Shown here one piece after another: positions 11,850 through 23,052 of a stretch of DNA of 64,000 bases. The notes under the pieces are model-generated. The model saw nothing but the letters and a program-made list of their open reading frames with translations. It was not told where the DNA came from and made no database searches. A program made the translations under genes and the position numbers. This DNA is from Tragulus kanchil (taxonomy: Eukaryota; Chordata; Mammalia; Artiodactyla; Tragulidae): positions 75,109,001-75,173,000 of the forward strand of contig JAIOJX010000028.1 of the NCBI GenBank assembly GCA_022376925.1, in the 5' to 3' direction. Numbering within the stretch: the first letter of the stretch is position 1; every line of letters starts with the position of its first letter.

Positions 11850-12474
11850 TGTGGCTCCAAGACTGCTTACTGCTAAGAGAAAAACCACCTTTCTTCTAGG
11901 TCAGTGGATATTCCATCTTTTTGTTCATAACAAATGGTTCACCATTTCTGGACCAGCGCTGTGTTAGATCCTAAGGACAACACCAAAGCTGGGTTGATGT
12001 CTTTCATATGGAAGGTATGCCCATGCATGTAAACATGCTCAGTGACTCCAATTCTAAATTATGTTTCATAGATTTGCTTTGAAACTACATGACTTTGATG
12101 CTTCCCACAACCCCTAGGCAAAGCATCTTTCCTGGTATTGCTGGGAAATATTTGCAAAATCACATTTTATGTATCAAGAGTACAAAACCTAGTTATAATA
12201 AAAATAAAACACCTAGTGTTTTATAAAATTTTTTTCAAGGCAGGAATGTGGTAATCCTTACAAAAAAAATTAGAAATAAATTATTTACTCATTTTATTAA
12301 TTCTGTATAGACTAGGATTTTTCAACAACTGATTTTTTAAAAGTAATTTCTTGGGTTTCTATTTGAAATAAGGGAAGTTTTAGTTCCCATCCATATTTTT
12401 AAAAACCCATCCATGTCTATTAATATTTCAGTTTATTTGTCTTTCTTCTTCCATCTTGATGTTCTCCTCCACAG
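11850..12474. other. Intron 2 up to exon 3
   Basis: AT-rich unique DNA ending in the pyrimidine-rich tract before the exon 3 acceptor. Confidence 0.55.
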
Positions 12475-12576
12475 GGTAATGTTTATCTGTACTACAAACT
12501 GTATGGTTTCTATCAGAACCTCTATCGATATATTCTTTCCAGAAGTAATAACCAGCTGGAGAGTACAGATGTAAAG
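12475..12576 (+). pseudogene. TMEM30C: TMEM30C exon 3, intact
   Basis: The exon is 34 codons, phase 0 at both ends, with acceptor ctcctccacag and donor gtaagg. It reads GNVYLYYKLYGFYQNLYRYI and ends NNQLESTDVK. It matches the conserved CDC50 block GNV-x-YY-x-L-x-FYQN-x-RRYV of TMEM30A exon 3. It has no stop and no duplication. Confidence 0.88.
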
Positions 12577-12682
12577 GTAAGGCTTTGTTGAATTTGGTGT
12601 CATACTGGTTTTTTTTTTTTTTTTTTTTTTTTAAACCATATAGATTTTTCACTCTAAAAGAGTATGGAAAATACTTAGCTCA

Positions 12683-13005
12683 GGGCTTCCCCTGGTGGTC
12701 CAGTGGGTAAGGACACCACCTTGCAGTGCAAGGGGCGCCCGTTCGATCCCTGGCCTGGGAAGATTCCACGTGCCGTGGAGCGGCTGGACCGATGTGTCCA
12801 TTTACCGAGCCGGAGCTCTGGAGCGCATGCGCCCAGAGCCGGTGCTCTGCAACGACAGCCGCCACCGCGGTGGGAGGCCCACAGGAGCCAAAGAACAAAA
12901 ACGGATGAAGATAGAGAAATGAAAGATCTATCTCCCCTCCCTCCCCAACCCTACCCCTGCCCAAAATAAATAAATAAATAAATCTTTTTTAAAAAAAAAG
13001 AAAAG
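12683..13005 (+). mobile_element. tRNA-derived SINE, same subfamily, in intron 3
   Basis: Starts gggcttcccctggtggtcca just downstream of exon 3 and ends in (AAAT)n and poly(A). Target duplications aaaatacttagctca (12668-12682) and aaaattcttagctca (13006-13020) flank it. Confidence 0.85.
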
Positions 13006-14155
13006 AAAATTCTTAGCTCAAAAGTTAAAGTTTTCCAAGACAGAAATGCTCTTTTCATTCTTTTGTGAACTGACGGGGCTGAGTATTCAGGATAATTGTT
13101 ACTGAGAATGTGCCCTTTCCCTCCTCCAAGCAGGAACGTGACTCTTGTCCCATAAGATGGTCATCCTCTCATATATCAGCCATTTTTAAATTTGACAGCA
13201 TCTTACATTAAAGCCAGATATATATTGGATTGCCCAAGTCTTGGTAGTCTTGAATGTGTCAGAAGGGCAAATCTTCAAGTACCATTCAACTGCAGTTCAG
13301 GATTTATGTTTCTGTTAATAAGCTGATGGCATACTGGAGCTGCTTCCAACAGTAGCATTTGTACTTCTTTGAATGACATATCATACAGATTTCAGTATTA
13401 TTTTTTCACACTTAATTTCTGTAGTTATCTTTAAAGTTGCCCATTTTAGTTACCTTGAGTGGTTTGTCTCCATCTGGCTCACTCTGTATCCACCTCTGTC
13501 CTTTTTTATTACAGTGGCCTTCAAGCAGCCTAATTTAAGGACATTGGGCTTACTTGATTGAATAAAAGCCTTTGGTTTAATGAATATTCTTTCAGACCTA
13601 AGATTACGAAATTTTACTCTCAGTACATGATTTTCAGCATGCTGGCAAGAAAAGCTAAAGGAAACCTTTTCTATACTGACACTATAGAAAAAGGATAACC
13701 AAATGATTTTTAGCAGCCATTCTTTTTAAAGTATACTCTAGTAGTTAGGCAGGTGGATTTCCCTGTGATCCATCATCTAGCCATAGACTCACAATTTACA
13801 TACTTTTTAGAATATAAGTTACGCCCAATAAGAAAAGCTTCTTAGAAGTGTATTCCCATGTAGGTCTAGTGTGGTATATAGCATAGCCATCAAAGTAAAA
13901 TTTCTTCCTGTAAACATATTTGGTATGCTATGTACTGTTCATGAAAAAAAAACCACACGTGTGTGTATATTCACATACATATCTCCAAAGCACAAAAATT
14001 GTCTAGGTGAACAACTTGGGAACAACAGGCAATGGTCCATAGTCTCGATCTGTGCCAATGGATCAGTGTGGTTTGATATACACTACCAGTGTGTTCACTT
14101 TCAGCATTTGGAGAGCTTACCAAAAGCATGTCTTCCTGTGTCATTTCTCTTCCAG

Positions 14156-14243
14156 GATGTTAGTAACTATGCTCCATTCAAAACCTCTGACGATGGGCTT
14201 CCCATCACTCCTTGCGGTGCTGTTGCCAACAGCATGTTCAATG
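14156..14243 (+). pseudogene. TMEM30C: TMEM30C exon 4, first copy
   Basis: The acceptor is ctcttccag and the donor gtaggc. The exon is 29 codons plus one base (phase 1). It reads DVSNYAPFKTSDDGLPITPC then GAVANSMFN, carrying the family signature PCG-A-(I/V)-ANSMFN. TMEM30A has Cys where this exon has Tyr (SNYAPF against KECEPY); that Cys pairs with the Cys of PCG. TAT for TGT would be one transition, so the disulfide appears to be lost. Confidence 0.87.
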
Positions 14244-15318
14244 GTAGGCGACTTCTCCTGTCTCCATCCCGTTCCCTTTCCTAAGTGTGTAGCAATCTAA
14301 ATGTCCAGAGGATTGCTCCTGCAACGTCCTTTCATATATCAGCCATTTTAAATTTGACAGCATCTTACATTAAAGCCAGATATATATTGGATTGCCCAAG
14401 TCTTGGTAGTCTTGAATGTGTCAGAAGGGCAAATCTTCAAGTACCATTCAACTGCAGTTCAGGATTTATGTTTCTGTTAATAAGCTGATGGCATACTGGA
14501 GCTGCTTCCAACAGTAGCATTTGTACTTCTTTGAATGACATATCATACAGATTTCAGTATTATTTTTTCACACTTAATTTCTGTAGTTATCTTTAAAGTT
14601 GCCCATTTTAGTTACCTTGAGTGGTTTGTCTCCATCTGGCTCACTCTGTATCCACCTCTGTCCTTTTTTATTACAGTGGCCTTCAAGCAGCCTAATTTAA
14701 GGACATTGGGCTTACTTGATTGAATAAAAGCCTTTGGTTTAATGAATATTCTTTCAGACCTAAGATTACGAAATTTTACTCTCAGTACATGATTTTCAGC
14801 ATGCTGGCAAGAAAAGCTAAAGGAAACCTTTTCTATACTGACACTATAGAAAAAGGATAACCAAATGATTTTTAGCAGCCATTCTTTTTAAAGTATACTC
14901 TAGTAGTTAGGCAGGTGGATTTCCCTGTGATCCATCATCTAGCCATAGACTCACAATTTACATACTTTTTAGAATATAAGTTACGCTCCAATAAGAAAAG
15001 CTTCTTAGAAGTGTATTCCCATGTAGGTCTAGTGTGGTATATAGCATAGCCATCAAAGTAAAATTTCTTCCTGTAAACATATTTGGTATGCTATGTACTG
15101 TTCATGAAAAAAAAACCACACGTGTGTGTATATTCACATACATATCTCCAAAGCACAAAAATTGTCTAGGTGAACAACTTGGGAACAACAGGCAATGGTC
15201 CATAGTCTCGATCTGTGCCAATGGATCAGTGTGGTTTGATATACACTACCAGTGTGTTCACTTTCAGCATTTGGAGAGCTTACCAAAAGCATGTCTTCCT
15301 GTGTCATTTCTCTTCCAG

Positions 15319-15406
15319 GATGTTAGTAACTATGCTCCATTCAAAACCTCTGACGATGGGCTTCCCATCACTCCTTGCGGTGCTGTTGCCAACAGCATGT
15401 TCAATG
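15319..15406 (+). pseudogene. TMEM30C: TMEM30C exon 4, second copy (duplication D)
   Basis: Identical to 14156-14243 at an offset of 1163 bp, with the same acceptor and donor. It belongs to tandem unit D2 and is probably an assembly duplicate. Confidence 0.82.
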
Positions 15407-15810
15407 GTAGGCGACTTCTCCTGTCTCCATCCCGTTCCCTTTCCTAAGTGTGTAGCAATCTAAATGTCCAGAGGATTGCTCCTGCAGATGTGAGTGGCAT
15501 TTTTTTTTTAATGTTTGTATGCATTATCCACTGATTTATGATACTTCATTGGTAAGTAAGTTTCCCTTTACCAGAAATTTGAAGTAGTCAGGAAATATGG
15601 GTTAAATGGAGGCTAAGAGTATTTCAGTAACTGGGGCCTTAGAAAGAAAAAGAATAGTCTTCCAATAGTCTTCTATGGCGTGGAGGCACGGAGATGTGTG
15701 GAGAGTCTGCTCAAACTGTGCTTTTCCAGCTGTGTCTGGTTGTGTACTTCCAAGTGTGGCAAAAATGCCTGCTTGAATCTCTTTAACACAGTTTTTAAAT
15801 TTCCCCACAG

Positions 15811-15952
15811 ACACCATTGTTCTTTTGTACAACCTTAATTCATCTACACATGTCAAAGTCCCAATGCTAAGGAGTAAAATTACATGGTCGACAGACAAAT
15901 AACATCAAGTTTCAGAACCCAACTTACCAAAATCTTTCTAGTGCATTTGCAG
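15811..15952 (+). pseudogene. TMEM30C: TMEM30C exon 5 with frameshift and probable lost donor
   Basis: After acceptor ttccccacag the two bases AC complete the Asp codon begun in exon 4. The exon then reads TIVLLYNLNSSTHVKVPM and KITWSTDK, matching DTLELF...WWTDK of TMEM30A. TAA follows at 15900-15902. Skipping one A restores YIKFQNPTYQNLSSAFA, which aligns with NVKFRNP...NLEERFK, and the phase then joins exon 6 as G-TAKPPNW. The exon is 142 bp where phase requires a multiple of 3, such as 141. The bases after it are ataatc rather than gt, but an assembly junction lies about 10 bp further on, so the donor call is less certain than the frameshift. Confidence 0.83.
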
Positions 15953-16016
15953 ATAATCTTATCAGCATTTGGAGAGCTTACCAAAAGCATGTCTTCCTGT
16001 GTCATTTCTCTTCCAG

Positions 16017-16104
16017 GATGTTAGTAACTATGCTCCATTCAAAACCTCTGACGATGGGCTTCCCATCACTCCTTGCGGTGCTGTTGCCAACAGCATGTTC
16101 AATG
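16017..16104 (+). pseudogene. TMEM30C: TMEM30C exon 4, third copy, downstream of exon 5
   Basis: The same 88-bp exon with about 55 bp of its upstream intron (from about 15963) appears after exon 5, out of gene order. It is followed at about 16138 by an inverted copy of 15420-15719. The broken order supports a misjoin rather than a natural exon. Confidence 0.8.
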
Positions 16105-16938
16105 GTAGGCGAATATAAGTGTCTGTCTCCATCCCGTTCACAGTTTGAGCAGACTCTCCACACATCTCCGTGCCTCCACGCCATAGAAGACTATTGGAAG
16201 ACTATTCTTTTTCTTTCTAAGGCCCCAGTTACTGAAATACTCTTAGCCTCCATTTAACCCATATTTCCTGACTACTTCAAATTTCTGGTAAAGGGAAACT
16301 TACTTACCAATGAAGTATCATAAATCAGTGGATAATGCATACAAACATTAAAAAAAATGCCACTCACATCTGCAGGAGCAATCCTCTGGACATTTAGATT
16401 GCTACACACTTAGGAAAGGGAACGGGATGGAGACAGACATTCTATGTGTTAGCTCAATATTCTCCTCTCTTTATAGAAACTTTGGCTTTGGTGTTGGGAG
16501 GTGGGGTGGATGCTTATGATTCCTCCTCCTTCGTTGCCCATCTTTGTTTCTAACTTTTCCTGCCTGTGGGTACCTCCATCACAAACCTATCAGAAACACA
16601 AAATTGCTCCTGCAGATGTGAGTGGCATTTTTTTTTTAATGTTTGTATGCATTATCCACTGATTTATGATACTTCATTGGTAAGTAAGTTTCCCTTTACC
16701 AGAAATTTGAAGTAGTCAGGAAATATGGGTTAAATGGAGGCTAAGAGTATTTCAGTAACTGGGGCCTTAGAAAGAAAAAGAATAGTCTTCCAATAGTCTT
16801 CTATGGCGTGGAGGCACGGAGATGTGTGGAGAGTCTGCTCAAACTGTGCTTTTCCAGCTGTGTCTGGTTGTGTACTTCCAAGTGTGGCAAAAATGCCTGC
16901 TTGAATCTCTTTAACACAGTTTTTAAATTTCCCCACAG

Positions 16939-17080
16939 ACACCATTGTTCTTTTGTACAACCTTAATTCATCTACACATGTCAAAGTCCCAATGCTAAGG
17001 AGTAAAATTACATGGTCGACAGACAAATAACATCAAGTTTCAGAACCCAACTTACCAAAATCTTTCTAGTGCATTTGCAG
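16939..17080 (+). pseudogene. TMEM30C: TMEM30C exon 5, second copy (duplication E)
   Basis: Repeats 15811-15952 at an offset of 1128 bp with the same extra A, TAA and ataatc. Because it is probably the same DNA assembled twice, it is not independent support for the lesion. Confidence 0.8.
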
Positions 17081-17144
17081 ATAATCTTATCAGCATTTGG
17101 AGAGCTTACCAAAAGCATGTCTTCCTGTGTCATTTCTCTTCCAG

Positions 17145-17232
17145 GATGTTAGTAACTATGCTCCATTCAAAACCTCTGACGATGGGCTTCCCATCACTCC
17201 TTGCGGTGCTGTTGCCAACAGCATGTTCAATG
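17145..17232 (+). pseudogene. TMEM30C: TMEM30C exon 4, fourth copy
   Basis: Copy of 16017-16104 carried along by the 1128-bp tandem duplication E. Same splice sites and no coding difference. Confidence 0.8.
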
Positions 17233-17599
17233 GTAGGCGAATATAAGTGTCTGTCTCCATCCCGTTCACAGTTTGAGCAGACTCTCCACACATCTCCGTG
17301 CCTCCACGCCATAGAAGACTATTGGAAGACTATTCTTTTTCTTTCTAAGGCCCCAGTTACTGAAATACTCTTAGCCTCCATTTAACCCATATTTCCTGAC
17401 TACTTCAAATTTCTGGTAAAGGGAAACTTACTTACCAATGAAGTATCATAAATCAGTGGATAATGCATACAAACATTAAAAAAAATGCCACTCACATCTG
17501 CAGGAGCAATCCTCTGGACATTTAGATTGCTACACACTTAGGAAAGGGAACGGGATGGAGACAGACATTCTATGTGTTAGCTCAATATTCTCCTCTCTT

Positions 17600-19788
17600 T
17601 ATAGAAACTTTGGCTTTGGTGTTGGGAGGTGGGGTGGATGCTTATGATTCCTCCTCCTTCGTTGCCCATCTTTGTTTCTAACTTTTCCTGCCTGTGGGTA
17701 CCTCCATCACAAACCTATCAGAAACACAAAATGGTTGGTACCCTGGTTCCTTCTAGCTTACCATCAGGAAAAAGGCAGTGTTTTAAGAAACTTGTTCCTT
17801 CATCTCTGAGTAGAGTGACCATATAATTTACTGAGCGTCATGCACTTTTGAGAGTGAAAGGAGTCACAAGAATCAAGTTATATATTTATTTGAAAGTTGT
17901 GTTTATTGATCAGTAAACTGATATCACCATATTGATGAATCTATAAAATAATTCTATTATAAACTATTTTTAAAATTTAGTTCTTTTCAAAAATTAAAAG
18001 AATATATCTGTGTACATTAAATCATCTTTTAAAATGCTTTAAATATTATCTAAGTGCTAAAAGATAACATAAACAGAATAATTATTCTGGATACTGAATA
18101 CATACTTTAATCAGTTTCTTGGCCATATTTGTCTTACTTACGTGCCCCTGTATTTTTCTAGTGGAAATTTTGATTTTTTAATTAAAAAATATTTTATTAA
18201 AATATTTTTAATTTTTTCACACAGTTGTCTACAATATTTTTTTTTCCAAATGACCCGACTTGAGGGATGTTTTCATAATTATTATACATGCTGAAATCAC
18301 ATGAAGTGTCTGTTTCAACTCTGCTGTGACTCCACAGTGGGGCAGGTGGGACTACAGGGGTCACTTGGTGTGTGTGGCCTCTGGGGATGGCTAGACATGA
18401 GGGGTTAGAGGTAGGCAGATTAGCAAAGCTCTAAGAATCCTTCCCATAGCTCACCTTTACCAGTAGTGTCTTTAGAGGTCTCCTTCTCCTCCATTTTTCT
18501 TTCCTTCCCAAATCTTCCCACCTCCCTGCTTGTGACTCCTTGAACTCTTTCATTTCTGCCTGTTACGGTTCCAGGCCAGATGATGAAGGATGAAGGAAAC
18601 TTTCCTTGTCCCTCATCATGCCCTAACATGGAAGCGGCTTGATTTAGGTCTGCCTAGGGAAAGGGAGGCTCCAAGGCTCCACTGTGGACTCATAGGGCTA
18701 TAGAAACTTTTGCTTTGGTGTTGGGAGGTGGGGTGGATGCTTATGATTCCTCCTTCGTTGCCCATCTTTGTTTCTAACTTTTCCTGCCTGTGGGTACCTC
18801 CATCACAAACCTATCAGAAACACAAAATGGTTGGTACCCTGGTTCCTTCTAGCTTACCATCAGGAAAAAGGCAGTGTTTTAAGAAACTTGTTCCTTCATC
18901 TCTGAGTAGAGTGACCATATAATTTACTGAGCGTCATGCACTTTTGAGAGTGAAAGGAGTCACAAGAATCAAGTTATATATTTATTTGAAAGTTGTGTTT
19001 ATTGATCAGTAAACTGATATCACCATATTGATGAATCTATAAAATAATTCTATTATAAACTATTTTTAAAATTTAGTTCTTTTCAAAAATTAAAAGAATA
19101 TATCTGTGTACATTAAATCATCTTTTAAAATGCTTTAAATATTATCTAAGTGCTAAAAGATAACATAAACAGAATAATTATTCTGGATACTGAATACATA
19201 CTTTAATCAGTTTCTTGGCCATATTTGTCTTACTTACGTGCCCCTGTATTTTTCTAGTGGAAATTTTGATTTTTTAATTAAAAAATATTTTATTAAAATA
19301 TTTTTAATTTTTTCACACAGTTGTCTACAATATTTTTTTTTCCAAATGACCCGACTTGAGGGATGTTTTCATAATTATTATACATGCTGAAATCACATGA
19401 AGTGTCTGTTTCAACTCTGCTGTGACTCCACAGTGGGGCAGGTGGGACTACAGGGGTCACTTGGTGTGTGTGGCCTCTGGGGATGGCTAGACATGAGGGG
19501 TTAGAGGTAGGCAGATTAGCAAAGCTCTAAGAATCCTTCCCATAGCTCACCTTTACCAGTAGTGTCTTTAGAGGTCTCCTTCTCCTCCATTTTTCTTTCC
19601 TTCCCAAATCTTCCCACCTCCCTGCTTGTGACTCCTTGAACTCTTTCATTTCTGCCTGTTACGGTTCCAGGCCAGATGATGAAGGATGAAGGAAACTTTT
19701 CCTTGTCCCTCATCATGCCCTAACATGGAAGCGGCTTGATTTAGGTCTGCCTAGGGGAAAGGGAGGCTCCAAGGCTCCACTGTGGCTC
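17600..19788. repeat. Tandem duplication F, period about 1097 bp
   Basis: 17600-18697 repeats as 18699-19788. The first 130 bp also occur at 16470-16602, so that piece is present three times. AT-rich intron sequence with nothing coding. Confidence 0.88.
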
Positions 19789-20077
19789 CACTCATGGGAG
19801 GGAAGCTAAGGTGCTCATGAGGACATGAAGGGGAAAGGATGCTATCTGAAGTGAGGAGGTTGGAACTGACAGCATTGTATATGCCCCTCCCTCAGGCACC
19901 CTCCTCTGAAGGCTTTCCCCTCCCTCCCACATTGCCAGGGGTCCCTCTCTCAACCTCAAAGCGTCTTGCTCTTCAACCTCACAGGGCAGACCTGGGAACT
20001 GTATCACCGGGAGAAAATGGTCCACTATTAGGCAAGGGGCTGCCTGTTGAGTTCATCTTCCCCGTGTTCCTTCTGGT

Positions 20078-20300
20078 CTTCCTTGGTGGTTCAGTGGTAA
20101 AGAATTCTCCTGACAGTGCAGGAGGCACAGGAGATATGAGATTGATCCCTGGGTCGGGAAGGTCCCCTGGAGGAGGGAAAGACAGCCCACTCCAGTAGTC
20201 GTGCCTGGAAAACTCTGTGGAAAAAGGAGCCTGGTGGGCTACAGTCCATGGGGCTGCAAAGAGTCAGACAGGATTGAGCAACTGAACTTACACACATGCA
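20078..20300 (+). mobile_element. Bov-tA type SINE
   Basis: gtcttccttggtggttcagt head, Bov-A body with gagcctggtgggctacagtc, and tail gactgagcaactgaac-like sequence. Confidence 0.83.
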
Positions 20301-20811
20301 TGTTCCTTGTGCCTCTACAGCTAAGGGGCCAGATATGGCTTGAGGGGGCACAGGAAATGACGGCTAAGGGTTGACATTGCCTCACTGAGAGGCTAGAGGG
20401 ACCAAGAGACAAAGATACATGGGAGTCAGAGCTGTGGAGAGGGGAGGGAAGGGAGCAGAGGACAGGGTAAGGCTGGTTATTGGGGAGCTGTGATCCTTTC
20501 TCCTTTTCTGGAATTTCCTGACCGGAACTTGCCCTAAATAGTGAGGGCATCCTTCTGTTTCTGGTGTCCCCAGATTGGTGTCCGTCTTCTCATCTTCCTC
20601 AGCCCTCTTGGCACAGCCAGCTCTCCCCTTTTCCTCTGGGCCAGGTACCTAGGTGGTGCTGGGGATTTTTTGCTGTTAAACTTGCTCAACACAGAGGCCA
20701 GACAGGTTGCTCAGGCATGAGGTACTTATCACACTCACAGTCAGTTTTCCTAAATAGACAATATTCTCATTTTCAGTTCTTTCGTATTAGAATATGCCAG
20801 TATTGCAACCT

Positions 20812-20945
20812 AAATTTTTTTTTTTTTTTACATTTATGTTGTTTACTACCACATATCATCCTGAATCCACCATAGGTTTACGTATGTCCCCCTTGCCAAA
20901 CCTCCCTCCCATCTCCCTCTCCATCCCACCCCTCTATGCCACGGA
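20812..20945 (-). mobile_element. Probable L1 3' end fragment
   Basis: Poly(T) followed by tcatcctgaatccaccatag and ccaaacctccctcccatctc resembles the reverse complement of ruminant L1 3' UTR sequence. Short, with no frame left. Confidence 0.45.
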
Positions 20946-21039
20946 GCTTTGGATCTTTTTGTGACTGCATATTTTTTCTATGATTTTTTGAATGTTTTAC
21001 TAAATGTAGATGCTACAAAATCTTAGACTTTCTGGATTA

Positions 21040-22190
21040 TCATTTAATTTTCATTGAGAAGAAAGTTTTAGCCTATTAAAATAGGAGCTCCATCAAAATA
21101 TTTTTCACATAAATTGAGATATTCCCAAGCACAATTGTAGAATTTAAAAATTAAATCTAGTATACATTTTGAACTGTCATTATATAATATGTTCAATTGT
21201 TCCCTTGCTTCTTTATATGTATATATGTATCTGTTTAGGCTATTCTGGGTTTTCACTGCTGCCACAGGCTCTTCTCTAGTTGCCGAGAGTGGGGACTACT
21301 CTCTAGTTGAGGTGAGCAGGCTTCTTGTTGCAGTGACCTCTCTTGTGGAACTCGGGCTCTAGGGCACATGGGCTTCTATAGTTGCAGCTCCAAGGCTCTA
21401 GATAACAGGCTCAATAGTTGTGGTCCACGGGCTTAGTTGCTCCACAGCATGTGGGATCTTCTCAGATCAGGGATCAAACTTGTGTCTCCTGCATTGGCAG
21501 GCAAGCTCTTTACCACTGAGCTGCTAGGGAAGCCTCAGTTGTTCCCTGCTTTTATAGGGATAAACTTCAATGTCTTCTTACTTGCAAACTTGATTTTCAG
21601 TAATTGCACTTAACTATGTCTTCAAAAAGTAAGATGTGTGGCATTACATATTTAGAATAGTTTGTCTGAGATTTTTCAACTATTTTGAAAAAAATTCCAC
21701 CAGAAGTTGGAGGGCTCATTTACCAAGAAAAAGTTCAGGATCATTGTTCAGAACACACCATTTGATATAGAAAGCAGTTCTTTGAAAGTTCAAATATTTC
21801 TAAAACTTTGACTGATGATGTGTAGCAAGGACAAACTACAAGTATTACCATGCTGAAGCATTTCTTTAACATCTTTGTCATTGTAAAAGCTTTGCAATTC
21901 ATTATCTCTGTGAATATATAAAAATATTTAAATTTGTACAACTATAGCTCTTTTTTTTGAGTAACAAAATATTGTAGCTTATTTGGATACAGTTGTTGAT
22001 TGTGTGTTTTGCAACCAATTTCAAGCCCCGTTTCTCTATAAATGTCTCAGTTTACTAAGAACATTTTCTTTATTCTGATGTTGTACTCCACCAAATTTGC
22101 ACTTCTTTTATCACTATAACCAAAAAGTTTACACTTGATTGTTGAATATTTTAACTGAATTTATAGTAATAATTATGTTAGAGGGTTTAT
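21040..22190 (-). pseudogene. Decayed hAT-like transposase fragment, split by a SINE
   Basis: Minus-strand translation upstream and downstream of the SINE resembles hAT-family transposases: a degenerate GLEIGCKTHNQQL (compare the IGVGC-AH-VHN type motif), KYFYIFTEIMNCKAF, then VKVLEIFELSKNCFLYQM (compare the ERILKIFE-LKSYFLSQ type block) and, beyond the SINE at 21228-21535, KFYNCAWEYLNLCEKYFD. Several stops break it. I cannot see terminal inverted repeats. Assignment is by recognised pattern only. Confidence 0.4.
21228..21535 (-). mobile_element. CHR/Bov-tA-like tRNA SINE, older
   Basis: On + it ends gagctgctagggaagcctca, the reverse complement of the ruminant/cetacean tRNA-Glu SINE head, with blocks such as ggcttagttgctccacagca. 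Likely target duplications ttgttccctt and ttgttccctg flank it. It splits the hAT-like sequence. Confidence 0.8.
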
Positions 22191-23052
22191 CTTCCAGTAT
22201 TGAATATCTAAAAGCTTTGCTTTGATTCCATGAAGAATCAAATCAACAAAATCAAACCAATGTGTCCCGATGGACGAATACAACTGAAGAGACTGATGTA
22301 AAACTGGCTTCGTTTAGCTGTTACAAGATTCTTTGTGTGCTCACAGACCCAAAACATAAAAGCTTTTCTTTGATTATAAAATTAAAAGTGAAGCTAGGAG
22401 GAAATTCATTTGATCTAAATGAAAATTCGTGTTCATACATAGTGGTATGTAAGTGGACTTCCTGTAGCTACGTGAGTTTAAGTATTGTCTTTGAATACAC
22501 TCTTTTTAAAAATAAGTACAAACTTTTGGAGTAGATTCTGGTATTCTTCAGCAGCTTTATATCTTTTGATTTTTCCCATGGTTGTTGACATCATGATGGT
22601 TCCTGGGGGTTGGGGGGTAAATGTCAACTAACGGTGCCGACATCATATTCGCCTACTTCCTTGAAAAAAAACTCTAATTTTTTACTAAACATGTGTGTTC
22701 CTTGTTTTCACTCTTCACAGCCAAGGAGATGTGCTAACAGATAAAAAATGGATACCATACAGTAAAATGGTTATATTTTTACACCATATAATAAATAACA
22801 CTGTGTCAAGAGAGTTCTAACTACTCTCAGCAAGACCAGCTCAGTATCTGTTTTTCACACTATGTCATGTGCATGTAACATAACCTAGAACATCCTACTG
22901 TTTCCACCAGGCCCACTGACTTGCAACCTGGCAGCTTCATCCTAATACATCTCATGGTCAGAACAGAGGCTGTGGCCTAACCTTCCGTACTGTCAAACAG
23001 TGGCAGGGGTCACAGGGATGTGTTATGTCTTGCTGTGAAAAGCCTCTGGTTG
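22190..23052. other. Intron 5, possible further hAT-like remnant
   Basis: A 90-codon open frame at 22262-22534 (+) is antisense to the hAT-like remnant and has no support as a gene. Confidence 0.4.

Larger units (their letters stand above)
13170..15486. repeat. Tandem duplication D, period 1163 bp
   Basis: 13170-14327 repeats as 14333-15486 and carries exon 4. Differences are single-base indels, for example acgcccaat against acgctccaat. Confidence 0.9.
15420..16437. repeat. Inverted (fold-back) duplication around exon 5
   Basis: 15420-15719 reappears as its reverse complement at about 16138-16437, separated by about 420 bp holding exon 5 and a copy of exon 4. Both arms are nearly identical over about 300 bp. 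The structure recurs once more at about 16550-17565 because of duplication E. Confidence 0.88.
15475..17730. repeat. Tandem duplication E, period 1128 bp, containing a fold-back
   Basis: 15475-16602 repeats as 16603-17730. The unit contains exon 5, a stray exon 4 and the inverted repeat described separately. Confidence 0.9.

Noticed and set aside
12683..12760. tRNA-like A and B box sequence
   Set aside because: Part of SINE heads; no cloverleaf of a functional tRNA can be made from it.
13871..14284. 137-codon open frame starting upstream of exon 4
   Set aside because: Intron sequence read through the acceptor into exon 4; the exon itself is the real feature.
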